64,000 nt of DNA from CAYRHN01 sp964424115 (GTDB lineage: Bacteria; Chloroflexota; Anaerolineae; Anaerolineales; Anaerolineaceae), in assembly GCA_964424115.1 (NCBI GenBank), contig CAYRHN010000005.1:1-64000 (forward strand), given 5' to 3'. Below the pieces are notes generated by a model that was not told where the DNA came from, did not search any database, and saw only the letters and a list, made by a program, of their open reading frames with translations. The position numbers and the translations under genes were made by a program. How positions within the stretch are numbered: position 1 is the first letter of the stretch; every line of letters begins with the position of its first letter. Of this stretch, positions 27,637 to 35,854 are shown piece after piece.

Positions 27637-28089
27637 ATGAAAAGATACGCCCTCCCATTCCTTTGCCTGTTCCTGCTGCTGGCCGGCTGCGCGTCCGCGG
27701 CGACCGCCACAGCCACCCCAACGCCGAGCGCCACCCCGCCGCCGACCGCGACTGCGACGCGGACGAATGCCCCAACACGCACCTATGCTCCGCGGCCTAC
27801 AACACCGCCCACCTGGACACCGGCTCCTCCTACTATCACCCCTACCCCGGTTCCCATCCCGCCATTGTCGGAGAAGGGGCCGTGGATATTTGTCTCCTAT
27901 GAGGATAATTCAACGCAATGGACCCGGGTTATCTGCATTGGTATTATGGAGGAGGCCTCTATTTTTGTTCAAAAGACAATAATTGGCAACGAGAGGAAAT
28001 ATTTGCTCCAGGAGAACTCAACATATCTGGTTTGGAAATCATCAATCCCTAAAATCCTATGGAAACCATTCCTACCCTCCGCACGTTAA
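27637..28089 (+). CDS. Lipoprotein, probably truncated
   Basis: A 150-residue protein with a lipoprotein signal and lipobox LLAGC at about residues 14-18, then a Thr/Pro/Ala-rich linker (about 20-70). The following segment starts like a folded domain (GPWIFVSYEDNSTQW) but soon runs into low-quality sequence overlapping the next gene by 31 bp, so the real domain may have been lost. An extended -10 (TGCTACAAT, 27601-27609) precedes it. Start chosen at the Met of the signal peptide. Confidence 0.55.
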   Translation: MKRYALPFLCLFLLLAGCASAATATATPTPSATPPPTATATRTNAPTRTYAPRPTTPPTWTPAPPTITPTPVPIPPLSEKGPWIFVSYEDNSTQWTRVICIGIMEEASIFVQKTIIGNERKYLLQENSTYLVWKSSIPKILWKPFLPSAR

Positions 28090-28589
28090 ATCTGACCCTG
28101 CGCCCGCTGGAGCCCAGCGACGCGCCGATCCTCTTGCGCATCTACCAGAGCGAGGGGGTGCTGCGCTATTTCCCGCCCATGCCGCCGCCAACATTGGAGC
28201 GCCTGGAGCGCTTCATCGCCGGGCAGGCGAAGCACTGGGCCGAGCACGGCTACGGCAACTGGGGCGTGCTGCCGGACGGCGAGCAGGAGATCACCGGCTG
28301 GGCAGGCTTGCAGTTCCTGCCGGAGTTGAACCAGACCGAGGTCGGCTTCCTGTTGGACCGGCCTTTCTGGGGCAAGGGCTACGCCACCCAGGCGGCGCAG
28401 GCCGCGCTGCAGTTCGGCTTCGAACGGCTGGGGCTGGAGGAGGTCATCGCCCTGGTGCACCCGGACAACCTGGCCTCGCAGCGGGTGATCCGGAAGTGCG
28501 GGATGGAATATGTGGAGACGCTCGCGCTGTGGGGGATCGAATTACAGCGCTATTTAATTAAGATCTTGGAACACGGATCGAACGGATAA
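28059..28589 (+). CDS. GNAT family N-acetyltransferase (RimJ-like)
   Basis: A 176-residue acetyltransferase of the RimJ/RimL type: LTLRPLEPSDA at the start, the acetyl-CoA loop region FWGKGYATQAAQAAL (about 108-122), and NLASQRVIRKCGM (about 138-150). It uses acetyl-CoA to modify an amine, perhaps a protein N-terminus. The last residues (LEHGSNG) and the stop codon are encoded by the AACACGGAT repeat. The 5' end overlaps the preceding broken lipoprotein gene. Confidence 0.85.
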   Translation: METIPTLRTLNLTLRPLEPSDAPILLRIYQSEGVLRYFPPMPPPTLERLERFIAGQAKHWAEHGYGNWGVLPDGEQEITGWAGLQFLPELNQTEVGFLLDRPFWGKGYATQAAQAALQFGFERLGLEEVIALVHPDNLASQRVIRKCGMEYVETLALWGIELQRYLIKILEHGSNG

Positions 28590-28653
28590 AACGGATCTTT
28601 ACGGATATTCAAAAGATCCGTGTTAATCCGTCCAATCCGTGTTTATCCGTGTT
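28570..28653. repeat. AACACGGAT / ATCCGTGTT inverted repeat, copy 2 (full)
   Basis: AACACGGATCGAACGGAT at the left and ATCCGTGTTTATCCGTGTT at the right form a long imperfect palindrome with several ACGGAT words. It supplies the stop codon of the GNAT gene and touches the stop codon of the convergent gene at 28652. It is the most complete copy in the window. Confidence 0.75.
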
Positions 28654-29506
28654 AAAAATTCCTGACCGGTTCCAACTCCAGCGGCGGGTAGATCTGGCCG
28701 GGGACGGGGGGCATGGGGTTGTATACCCAATCCACCGCCACCGCGCCGCAGGTGAAGCCGCCGCGGCGGCGCACGCCCTGGTAGGTGCCGCGCAGCAGCA
28801 CGTCCTCCATGGTCAGCGCCAGGCCGAGGACCGCCACCGGGCTGCCGGCCGGGATGGCCTTCAGCTCCGCCCCGTAGGCGCCGGTGGAGAAGAACACCTC
28901 GTCGCTGCCGCCGGACTGGGCCTGGATGACCGGCACGATCATCGGGAAGCCGTCTGAGTCCAGGTAGGCCAGGAACTTGAGGTTATCCAGCTTGTTGAAC
29001 AGCGCGCGCGTCCAGGCATTGAGCGCCGGGGCTCCGCCGCGGGCCGGGGAGAAGATGCGCGCCAGGATGGTCTTGACCGCCGCGGGAATGATGGCATTCA
29101 TCGGCAGGGGCTGCTTGCCAGTCTGCCCGATCAGGTCCATGTAATGGACGGTATGGATGCCGAAATAGGCGTTGTAGCGGAACATGGGAATGTTATTGAA
29201 GCGCTCGTACTCCGGCCCGGACTGCTCGGTGTGGTTCCAGAGCGCCTTGCCGCGCCACAACTGCTTATCGAGGGTCATGATCAGGAAGGCCGTGTGCGGA
29301 TTGGCGCGCACGTTCTCCTTGCTCGTGCCTTCGACGAACTGGCCCCAGGTGACGGTCTTTTCCGCCGCGGCGGTCATGCTGGAGATCATGGTCAGGTGCG
29401 GCAGGCCCTGAGGGGTGACGGTGGCCAGCAAACCGACCTTCAGGGCCGGCTGGGTGGCCTGGATATCGGCCTGGCTGAATGTGGTGTGGGGGAATTGGAT
29501 GCTCAT
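28652..29506 (-). CDS. Pyridoxamine 5'-phosphate oxidase-like (split-barrel) protein
   Basis: A 284-residue protein whose N-terminal half (LKVGLLATVTPQGLPHLTMISSM, about 22-44) matches the split-barrel flavin-binding fold of the PNPOx superfamily. The second half repeats a similar pattern (LKFLAYLDSDGFPMIVPVI), suggesting two barrel domains. It follows the glycyl-radical activase by 54 bp on the same strand and may belong to that operon, possibly in redox or detoxification. Substrate unknown. A hairpin lies in the gap. Confidence 0.7.
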   Translation of the reverse strand: MSIQFPHTTFSQADIQATQPALKVGLLATVTPQGLPHLTMISSMTAAAEKTVTWGQFVEGTSKENVRANPHTAFLIMTLDKQLWRGKALWNHTEQSGPEYERFNNIPMFRYNAYFGIHTVHYMDLIGQTGKQPLPMNAIIPAAVKTILARIFSPARGGAPALNAWTRALFNKLDNLKFLAYLDSDGFPMIVPVIQAQSGGSDEVFFSTGAYGAELKAIPAGSPVAVLGLALTMEDVLLRGTYQGVRRRGGFTCGAVAVDWVYNPMPPVPGQIYPPLELEPVRNF

Positions 29507-29529
29507 GGTTTTCCTTTTTCTTTTTTCAT

Positions 29530-29550
29530 TTTTTACCCATAGGGTAAAAA
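29530..29550. terminator. Small hairpin with A/T tails between activase and PNPOx-like genes
   Basis: TTTTTACCC, ATA, GGGTAAAAA: a 9-bp palindrome with T and A runs on both sides, resembling a weak bidirectional terminator or attenuator within the operon. Confidence 0.5.
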
Positions 29551-29560
29551 TGAAAATAAC

Positions 29561-30568
29561 CTAATCCTCTACCCGGGCGGCGCCGGTGACGAAGGCGCGC
29601 GCAGGTTCAAAGCCGCTGGCGTGGCGCGCGCAAGCCTCAGCCTGGTCGAGCTGGGCGCGGGTGAGCAGCAGCGCGCCGGAAAACTCCCAATCCATACCCA
29701 GGCGGCGGTATTTGTCGCGGCAGAGATTGTTGAAGGCGCAAAGCTCCCAGCGCGCCACCTGCCCGGCCAGATGCTCTCTCAACCAGCGCCCTATGGCATG
29801 GATGTTGTCCTGGGTGGCGGTCGCCTCGGGGATGAGGGGCGTGCGCACCCACAACTGCTTTTCGGGGTGGCGGGACAGGTAACCGCCCAGCCACTCCAGG
29901 TTTTCCAGGATGCGGGTGTTCTCCGCGCCGGTGTAGTGACGGTGGGCGGCGGGATCCATCAGCTTGAGATCGTAAAGGACCAGGTCACACGGCTCCACCA
30001 GTTCCTCCAGGACGGCCGGCTGGCACAATCCGCAGGTATCCAGGGCAGTGGAAATCCCCGCCGCACGCAGTTCGCGCAGCAAGGCCAGGGCAAATTCAGG
30101 TTGCAGGGTCGGCTCGCCGCCGGAGAGGGTCACCCCGCCGCCGGATTTTTCAAAGTAGGCGCGGTCCTTGAGCAGTTCGGCGGCCAGTTCCCCGGCTGTG
30201 ACCGTCCGCCCGAGCAATTCCTGGGCATTGGCGGGGCAGATCTCGGCGCAGTTGCCGCAGGAACGGCACAGTTCGCGGTCGCGGTGCACGCCGTCCGAGG
30301 TGCGTTCCAACGCCAATTGGGGGCAGGCGCGGATGCACAGGTCGCAGCCAATGCAGCGGTTCTCCAGCCAATGCACCTGGGGGCGGAGCGAGATGCTCTC
30401 GGGATTGTGGCACCAGGCGCAGCGCAGCGGACAGCCTTTGAAGAAGACCGTGGTGCGGATGCCCGGCCCGTCCTCGGTGGAGAGGCGCTGGAGGTGAAGA
30501 ATGGTGCCTGGTTGCAACGAGGCAAGATCTTGCGTTGCTGTCATGTTGGCGGGATTGGCAGAATTCAT
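29561..30568 (-). CDS. Glycyl radical enzyme activase (radical SAM, with two extra [4Fe-4S] clusters)
   Basis: A 335-residue activating enzyme. The radical SAM CX3CX2C motif is C46, C50, C53; two ferredoxin-type cluster motifs follow (C72, C75, C78, C82 and C101, C104, C107, C111), as in activases of glycerol dehydratase- and decarboxylase-type enzymes and unlike plain PflA. The SGGEPTLQP motif binds SAM. It abstracts hydrogen from the glycine of the enzyme encoded just upstream (10-bp gap), creating the catalytic radical under anaerobic conditions. Its AGGAG site overlaps the stop of that gene. Confidence 0.93.
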   Translation of the reverse strand: MNSANPANMTATQDLASLQPGTILHLQRLSTEDGPGIRTTVFFKGCPLRCAWCHNPESISLRPQVHWLENRCIGCDLCIRACPQLALERTSDGVHRDRELCRSCGNCAEICPANAQELLGRTVTAGELAAELLKDRAYFEKSGGGVTLSGGEPTLQPEFALALLRELRAAGISTALDTCGLCQPAVLEELVEPCDLVLYDLKLMDPAAHRHYTGAENTRILENLEWLGGYLSRHPEKQLWVRTPLIPEATATQDNIHAIGRWLREHLAGQVARWELCAFNNLCRDKYRRLGMDWEFSGALLLTRAQLDQAEACARHASGFEPARAFVTGAARVED

Positions 30569-30577
30569 TCCCTGCTC

Positions 30578-33085
30578 CTAGCCCATGGCGTGCGCTTCGC
30601 GGGCAATGATCTCATCCTGCAATTCCTTGCCGATGCTGGTGAAATAGGCATTGTAGCCGGTGACACGCACCAGCAGGTGGCGGTAATTCTCCGGGTGGCG
30701 CTGGGCGTCGCGCAGCATCTCGGCATCGATCATGTTGATCTGCAGGGCGGTGCCGCCGTTCTCGATATAGCCCAGCAGGAAGGCCTTGAACTTCTGCTGG
30801 TGTTCAGGATCACGCAGAATGGAGGGGTTGAAGGTGATGGTGTGGCTGCCACCGTTGGGCAGCAGGTTGAGATAATCGCCGCCGGGGGTCTTACCGCCCA
30901 GGGCCTTGCCGACCGAATTGACATTGGCAGTGGGGCCGTTGGTGTCGGCGCCGTTGGAGGGGCAAATGGCGTTGGAGAGGAACTTGCCCTTGGTGCGCCC
31001 GTCCGGGCTGGCGGGGAGGATATCCGAATAGGCCACCCAGTAATTCCAACTGAGCATGCCGGGGCGGAACTGGCGGCGGGTGGAAACGGTCTTATGCTTC
31101 CAGCACTCCTCGGTCCACAGCTCCATTACCCGGTAAGCGAGTGCATCCGCAACGTCATCGTCGCGCCCGTACTTGGGCGCTTTGTGCAGCGCCTGGGCCT
31201 GGAGCACCTCGTGCCCGGCCCAATTGTCGCGCAGGGCCTGGACCAGCTCGGCCATGCTGCACAGCTTCTTGTCGAAGACCAGGTACTTGACTGCCAGGAG
31301 GGAGTCGACCGTGGTGGCGTAGGTGACCGCCTCAAGGGTGGTGAAATTCAACTCGGCCCCGCCCTGGGTGACATCCAACCCCTGGGAAGCGCAGCCGCGC
31401 ACCAGGCAGGAAAGGTAGGGGGTGGGGTGGAAGCGCGCGCGTAAGGCCTCGGATTTCTCGTAAACCGAGACCATCTTTTCGATGATATGGCGGGTCTGGG
31501 CGGCATAGGCGGCCCAGAACTGCTCAAAGGAGGTGAAGGATGCCGAATCGCCGGTATCCGGGCCGTGGCGTTCCACCTTGTCGGTCACGCCGGTCATCTC
31601 GTCCCGGAAGGGGATCAGGTCGAAGCCGCCGGTGAGTGCCAGCTCGACCGCCTTGAGCAGATTAAGATTATTGTCCACCGTGCCGGAACGGTCGTTGCCG
31701 ACCATGGTGTTTTCCAGGCAGCCAACCGGGGCGTAGTCGAAGACGTTGGACTCGTTGATCAAGTCCTCTACGCCGGCCTTTTTGGCCTGCAGGAGCATTC
31801 CGGCAATGGAACGCTCGTCAAAATTGATCAAGAAAGGCGCACCCTGGCTGGAAGCGACCATCTCGACCACCTTGTCCAGCAATTTATCCGGCGAGCCGCG
31901 GTGCAGGCGCACGTTGGGCTTGGGCTCCAGGATGGGCGACATCTCGTCGATCACGTCCAGCAGAATATAGGTCAATTCGTTGGTCATATCCCGTCCAGCG
32001 GGGCCGACCCCGGAGACGGTGAAAAGCTGCCCGTAGCCGGCGGTGATACCCTGGTTGCCGCCGGTACGGATCATGCCGTCGTAGGCGGTGTTGCAATGCA
32101 TCCAGAAACATTTGAGCATTTCCTTGCCATATTCGGGATCCATGCCGTGTTCAATGGAATAGCGCCAGACGGGCAGGAGGTACTGGTCGAGGCGCCCAAA
32201 GGAATCGCCGGGGCCGGGGTAGCATTCGTCGCTCATCACCAGCATGTGGGTCAGCCAGAGGGATTGCAGCGCCTCCCAGAAGGTCCGGGCCGGCTCCCAG
32301 GGCACGCGGGAGAGGTTATCGGCCATCTGCTCTAATTCGGCCTTGCGGGCATGATCGGGTTCGATGGAGGCCAGGCGCAGGCACTCCTGGCGGTACTTTT
32401 CGGCCAGATCGTGCGGCATGGTGCTGGCGGAGAGCATAGCGCGCAGTTGGGCGCCTTTGCTGCCCTGCTTATCCGCTTCGGAGAGCGCATCATAACAGGC
32501 CTGGATCTCGGCGTGAATGCCCTTCCAGCCGCGCTGGATGGCGGCGGCGTAGTCGGGGACGAGGTGCCCGCTGGTGGCGCCGGAGTTGCCGTAGCCGTGG
32601 TTGTGCAGCCAGAGCATGGCAGCGCGGCAGCCGTTGGGGCCGTAGAGCAGGGCGTCGCGCTCGCGCGTTTCGGCTTCGGTAAAGCAGGCAGAGGCCTGGA
32701 TATTGAAGCGCCCGCCGGCGATCAGGTCGCCAGGCAGGATCTCGCGCGGCAGGTAATTAACCATCACCTCGCGGACGAACCAAGCCCGCCGCTCCGGCAG
32801 GCTCCACGACCAGAAATCCGCGGCCAGTTTGACCGGGCGGGCGGTCTGGCGGAAAGCCGAGCGGAAGGTTTGCAGGAAGCCGTAGGTCTCCGGGACGATG
32901 TAGAAGGTGATCTCGTTGTACTGGAAGTCCCAGGGAGTACCGGTGGTCCAGGAGGTGTACTCGTTATTCCAGGCGCGTTTGACCCCCTGGAAATAGTAAT
33001 CGCGCAGCCATTGGATGCGCGGGGAGAGATTGGTGGGGGCCTTGATCCGGTATTTGGGTTGGGCCGTTACAGCGGGAGTGCACAT
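30578..33085 (-). CDS. Glycyl radical enzyme of unassigned substrate (PFL-like)
   Basis: An 835-residue glycyl radical enzyme. The C-terminal radical loop is RVTGYNAYF with G810 as the radical site, and the thiyl cysteine is C456 in PVGCLENTM, followed by E458, i.e. the CxE pattern of dehydratases, lyases and decarboxylases rather than the Cys-Cys pair of pyruvate formate-lyase. The residue after Glu is Asn, not the Pro of the GCVEP motif of glycerol/choline/isethionate enzymes. The substrate is therefore open. Regulator, enzyme and activase are contiguous. AAAGGA precedes the ATG. No microcompartment genes are nearby. Confidence 0.92.
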   Translation of the reverse strand: MCTPAVTAQPKYRIKAPTNLSPRIQWLRDYYFQGVKRAWNNEYTSWTTGTPWDFQYNEITFYIVPETYGFLQTFRSAFRQTARPVKLAADFWSWSLPERRAWFVREVMVNYLPREILPGDLIAGGRFNIQASACFTEAETRERDALLYGPNGCRAAMLWLHNHGYGNSGATSGHLVPDYAAAIQRGWKGIHAEIQACYDALSEADKQGSKGAQLRAMLSASTMPHDLAEKYRQECLRLASIEPDHARKAELEQMADNLSRVPWEPARTFWEALQSLWLTHMLVMSDECYPGPGDSFGRLDQYLLPVWRYSIEHGMDPEYGKEMLKCFWMHCNTAYDGMIRTGGNQGITAGYGQLFTVSGVGPAGRDMTNELTYILLDVIDEMSPILEPKPNVRLHRGSPDKLLDKVVEMVASSQGAPFLINFDERSIAGMLLQAKKAGVEDLINESNVFDYAPVGCLENTMVGNDRSGTVDNNLNLLKAVELALTGGFDLIPFRDEMTGVTDKVERHGPDTGDSASFTSFEQFWAAYAAQTRHIIEKMVSVYEKSEALRARFHPTPYLSCLVRGCASQGLDVTQGGAELNFTTLEAVTYATTVDSLLAVKYLVFDKKLCSMAELVQALRDNWAGHEVLQAQALHKAPKYGRDDDVADALAYRVMELWTEECWKHKTVSTRRQFRPGMLSWNYWVAYSDILPASPDGRTKGKFLSNAICPSNGADTNGPTANVNSVGKALGGKTPGGDYLNLLPNGGSHTITFNPSILRDPEHQQKFKAFLLGYIENGGTALQINMIDAEMLRDAQRHPENYRHLLVRVTGYNAYFTSIGKELQDEIIAREAHAMG

Positions 33086-33133
33086 AGAATTTTCCTTTCA
33101 TTTATCTAATCGAACGAGAAAGCACAATATTCT

Positions 33134-33886
33134 TTAAGAAGGACTTCCCAGCGTCTCAGCATCCTGGCTATTCAAAAGGTGCTTTTCGCCGTGGCGGAGC
33201 AGGTCCTGCATGGCTGAGGCAGCGGCGGCCGCATCGGCGGCGCGCACGGCATCCACCAGGCGGCGGTGGAGGGCAAAGACCTCGTCGATCACCGCGTCAT
33301 GGGGGTGGAGCGAGAAGAAGCGCCCGGTCAGATGGGTGTAGACGCTCTTGAAGGAGTTAAGCACCAGCGGATACATCAGGTTGGCGGAGGCCACCGCCAT
33401 CAGCAGATGGAAGGAGAAATCCAATTCCACCAGGCCGGGCACATTCTGGCGGGAGATGGTTTGCTCGCGTTCCAGCAATTGCTCGAACTGGGCCAGGTGT
33501 TCGGGGGTGCGGTTGCGCGCCGCCAGGGAGGCCGTCTCGGTCTCGATCAGCAGGCGCATGTCGATCATCGAACGAATGAAGGCCGGGTCGAGCTGGCTGC
33601 CGTGGAAATCCAGCAGGGAGGAGAGCAGGGCGCAGGAGCCGCTGGTGCGGAAATCGCTGACGAAAGCGCCGCGACGCGGCTCGATCGTCACCAGCCCTTT
33701 GGCGGAGAGGTCCACCAGGGCCTCGTGCAGGACCGGGCGGCTGATGCCGAGCGCCTCGGCCAGGTCGCGCTCGGCGGGCAGGCGCATGCCAATCTGCCAC
33801 TCGCCAGAGAGGATCAATTCCTCCAGGTGGTGAACACAGCTTTCTTTGAGACTGGGCGCCTGCAAGGGAAGAACGGAAATATTCAT
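33134..33886 (-). CDS. FadR-subfamily GntR transcriptional regulator
   Basis: A 250-residue regulator: N-terminal winged helix-turn-helix with LPAERDLAEALGISRPVLHE (about 38-57), and a C-terminal all-helical FCD ligand domain (about 90-230). FadR/FCD regulators commonly bind carboxylic acids and repress the catabolic operon they lead. Here it is the first gene of the glycyl radical enzyme operon. The start at 33886 has GAGGA upstream; a longer frame starting within the operator region was rejected. A TGGT-AAA-ACCA site lies 22 bp upstream. Confidence 0.9.
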   Translation of the reverse strand: MNISVLPLQAPSLKESCVHHLEELILSGEWQIGMRLPAERDLAEALGISRPVLHEALVDLSAKGLVTIEPRRGAFVSDFRTSGSCALLSSLLDFHGSQLDPAFIRSMIDMRLLIETETASLAARNRTPEHLAQFEQLLEREQTISRQNVPGLVELDFSFHLLMAVASANLMYPLVLNSFKSVYTHLTGRFFSLHPHDAVIDEVFALHRRLVDAVRAADAAAAASAMQDLLRHGEKHLLNSQDAETLGSPS

Positions 33887-33907
33887 AGAAAAATTCCTCG
33901 GGAAATC

Positions 33908-33959
33908 TGGTAAAACCACCAGCCAGATAAAGAATACCATTTCTATTCGCCAAATACAA
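33908..33959 (-). promoter_or_regulatory. Promoter and FadR-type operator of the glycyl radical enzyme operon
   Basis: Minus strand: TTGTAT (33954-33959), 17-bp spacer, TATTCT (33931-33936). Just downstream of the expected start, TGGTAAAACCA (33908-33918) matches the TGGT-N3-ACCA pattern typical of FadR-subfamily operators. It would permit repression of the whole operon by its own first gene product. Confidence 0.7.
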
Positions 33960-33993
33960 TCCCGAAGAATGTCATATCCTGCAGAAAATCACC

Positions 33994-33999
33994 TATAAT
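33994..33999 (+). promoter_or_regulatory. -10 box (TATAAT) for the aldo/keto reductase gene
   Basis: A perfect TATAAT about 75 bp before the ATG at 34074, divergent from the GntR promoter. No good -35 is visible. Confidence 0.45.
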
Positions 34000-34073
34000 C
34001 AAAGAAATATGAAGTGCCTTTTCTAGCAAGACAAAGAGAACGCCTGGGATTTCTGAATGTCAAGGAGTCAGGA

Positions 34074-35063
34074 ATGGGAACCTTTACACGAACGATTGGA
34101 CGTTCCGGCATCCAGGTCAGCGCAATGGGCCTGGGATGCTGGGCTATTGGCGGACCGTTCTGGTCAGGAGATACCCCGGCCGGATGGGGCGAGGTGGACG
34201 ACCACGAATCCATCCGCGCCATCCACAAAGGGCTGGAGATGGGTATCACCTTCTTCGATACGGCGGATGTGTACGGCTGCGGCCACTCGGAGCGCGTGCT
34301 GGCGCGCGCGTTGAAAGGCAAACGCAGCGGGGTGGTGATCGCGACCAAGTTCGCCAACGTTTTCGATGAAGCCACGCGCCAGATCATAGGCTCGGACGCC
34401 TCCCCAACCTATATCCGCAAGGCCTGCGAAGCCTCGCTGAAACGACTGGAGACAGATACCATCGACCTGTACCAGTTCCATGACAACGGCTACGATCCGG
34501 CGCTGGCCGGGGAAGTGCGCGATACCCTGGAAGCGTTGGTGGCGGAAGGCAAGATCCGCGCCTACGGCTGGAGCACCGATAACCCGGAGGGATTGAAAGT
34601 GTTCGCCCAGGGAGCGCATTGCGCCGCCAACCAGCACCAGATGAACGTACTGGACGACGCGCCGGAGATCGTGCGCCTGTGCGAGGAATATCACCTGGCC
34701 AGCATCAACCGCGGACCGCTGGCGATGGGCCTGCTGACCGGCAAATACACTGCCGGCGGCACCCAGTTAGGCATCGACGATGTGCGCGGTACGCGCGCGC
34801 CGGAGTGGATGCAATATTTCAAGGACGGCCGGCCTGCGTCCGAGTGGATGAAGAAACTGGACGCGGTACGTGAGATCCTCACCAGCGGCGGGCGCACGCT
34901 GAGCCAGGGCGCATTGGGCTGGCTGTGGGCGCGCAGCCCGCAGACCATCCCGATCCCCGGTTTCCGGCTGGTGCGCCAGGTGGAGGAGAACTGCGCTGCG
35001 CTGCAATTCGGGCCGCTGGCCCCGGAGCAGATGCAGGAAATCGCCATGATCCTGGGACGGTAA
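34074..35063 (+). CDS. Aldo/keto reductase
   Basis: A 329-residue TIM-barrel NAD(P)H-dependent oxidoreductase. Catalytic tetrad residues are visible in FFDTADVYGCGHSE (Asp and Tyr), VIATKFAN (Lys) and YQFHDNG (His). The start with AAGGAG six bases upstream was chosen over a GTG 60 bp earlier. It diverges from the glycyl radical enzyme operon and may act on a carbonyl compound linked to it, but the shared intergenic region is the only evidence. Confidence 0.9.
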   Translation: MGTFTRTIGRSGIQVSAMGLGCWAIGGPFWSGDTPAGWGEVDDHESIRAIHKGLEMGITFFDTADVYGCGHSERVLARALKGKRSGVVIATKFANVFDEATRQIIGSDASPTYIRKACEASLKRLETDTIDLYQFHDNGYDPALAGEVRDTLEALVAEGKIRAYGWSTDNPEGLKVFAQGAHCAANQHQMNVLDDAPEIVRLCEEYHLASINRGPLAMGLLTGKYTAGGTQLGIDDVRGTRAPEWMQYFKDGRPASEWMKKLDAVREILTSGGRTLSQGALGWLWARSPQTIPIPGFRLVRQVEENCAALQFGPLAPEQMQEIAMILGR

Positions 35064-35071
35064 TAGAATCC

Positions 35072-35743
35072 ATGCGCGCTCCGATCAAATGGTATCTGAT
35101 CCTCTGGGGTTTACTCCCGGTGGCGCTGGCCGCGGTGGGCGGGCTGGCCGGAGTGGTGGCAGGGTGCCTTGCCGCTGGACTGAACATCCTGCTCATCCTG
35201 GTCCTCAAAGAGGATAAGACCCGTTTCCTGGCAACCGGCATCCTCACCACCGCGGCCGTGTGCGTTTGGGCGTTCGCCTTCCCACACGAATTCCGCTCCG
35301 AGTCCGGCGGATTCTCGGTCATCGCGCCGGTTTCCTTGAAAGAGACCGTCTATAACCCTGAATCGGGCGAGTGGGGTTCGGAAGTGCACGCGTTTTCCGG
35401 CGGACAGGGAGATGCCGTGTACGGTGTTGTGTACGGAGATTGGCCGGCGGATAAAGTGGGCCAGGGAGAAGCATTGCTGGAGGAGAATTGCGCGAATTTT
35501 GTATCCTTCTCAAAGGGCACTCTGTACCGCAATGAACCCGTTTCACTGGAGGGATACCCGGGGCGCGAGTGCATTGCCACGATCGCGCCGGACGCCGCCA
35601 CCAACACCCTCCGGCTTTACCAGGGCCGGACCTACCTGGTCGGGAACCGCAACTATTCGGTATCCGTGATCCGCAAAGAAGCCGGCTCGGATCCGCTCAA
35701 GCTGGATGATTTCATTCTTTCATTCAAACTCCTGACCCCATGA
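35072..35743 (+). CDS. Membrane-anchored hypothetical protein
   Basis: A 223-residue protein with two N-terminal membrane segments (about 5-45 and 53-70) and an extracytoplasmic C-terminal domain (about 75-223) that resembles small PsbP/DUF1795-like beta domains in length and pattern (FSVIAPVSLKETV, GYPGRECIATI). Function unknown. It begins 8 bp after the aldo/keto reductase stop. Confidence 0.65.
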   Translation: MRAPIKWYLILWGLLPVALAAVGGLAGVVAGCLAAGLNILLILVLKEDKTRFLATGILTTAAVCVWAFAFPHEFRSESGGFSVIAPVSLKETVYNPESGEWGSEVHAFSGGQGDAVYGVVYGDWPADKVGQGEALLEENCANFVSFSKGTLYRNEPVSLEGYPGRECIATIAPDAATNTLRLYQGRTYLVGNRNYSVSVIRKEAGSDPLKLDDFILSFKLLTP

Positions 35744-35841
35744 CGTTCACACGCTGGCAGAAGTTCTATACCGATGATCCCGTGCTGGCAACCAGTGCAC
35801 CAGCGCGGCGCTTCGTCAAACAGCCGCATCCAAAACCATAG
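35740..35841 (+). CDS. Possible 33-aa ORF
   Basis: An ATGA overlap with the preceding gene opens a short frame starting MTFTRWQKFYTDDP. It has no membrane segment and ends 13 bp before the next gene. It may be a translated small protein or chance. Confidence 0.25.
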   Translation: MTFTRWQKFYTDDPVLATSAPARRFVKQPHPKP

Positions 35842-35854
35842 CCAGGAGACTCCC

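Noticed and set aside
27637..28089. A simple frameshift that would restore a longer lipoprotein
   Set aside because: Reading the other two frames after the linker did not give a convincing continuation, so loss of the domain is more likely than a single indel.
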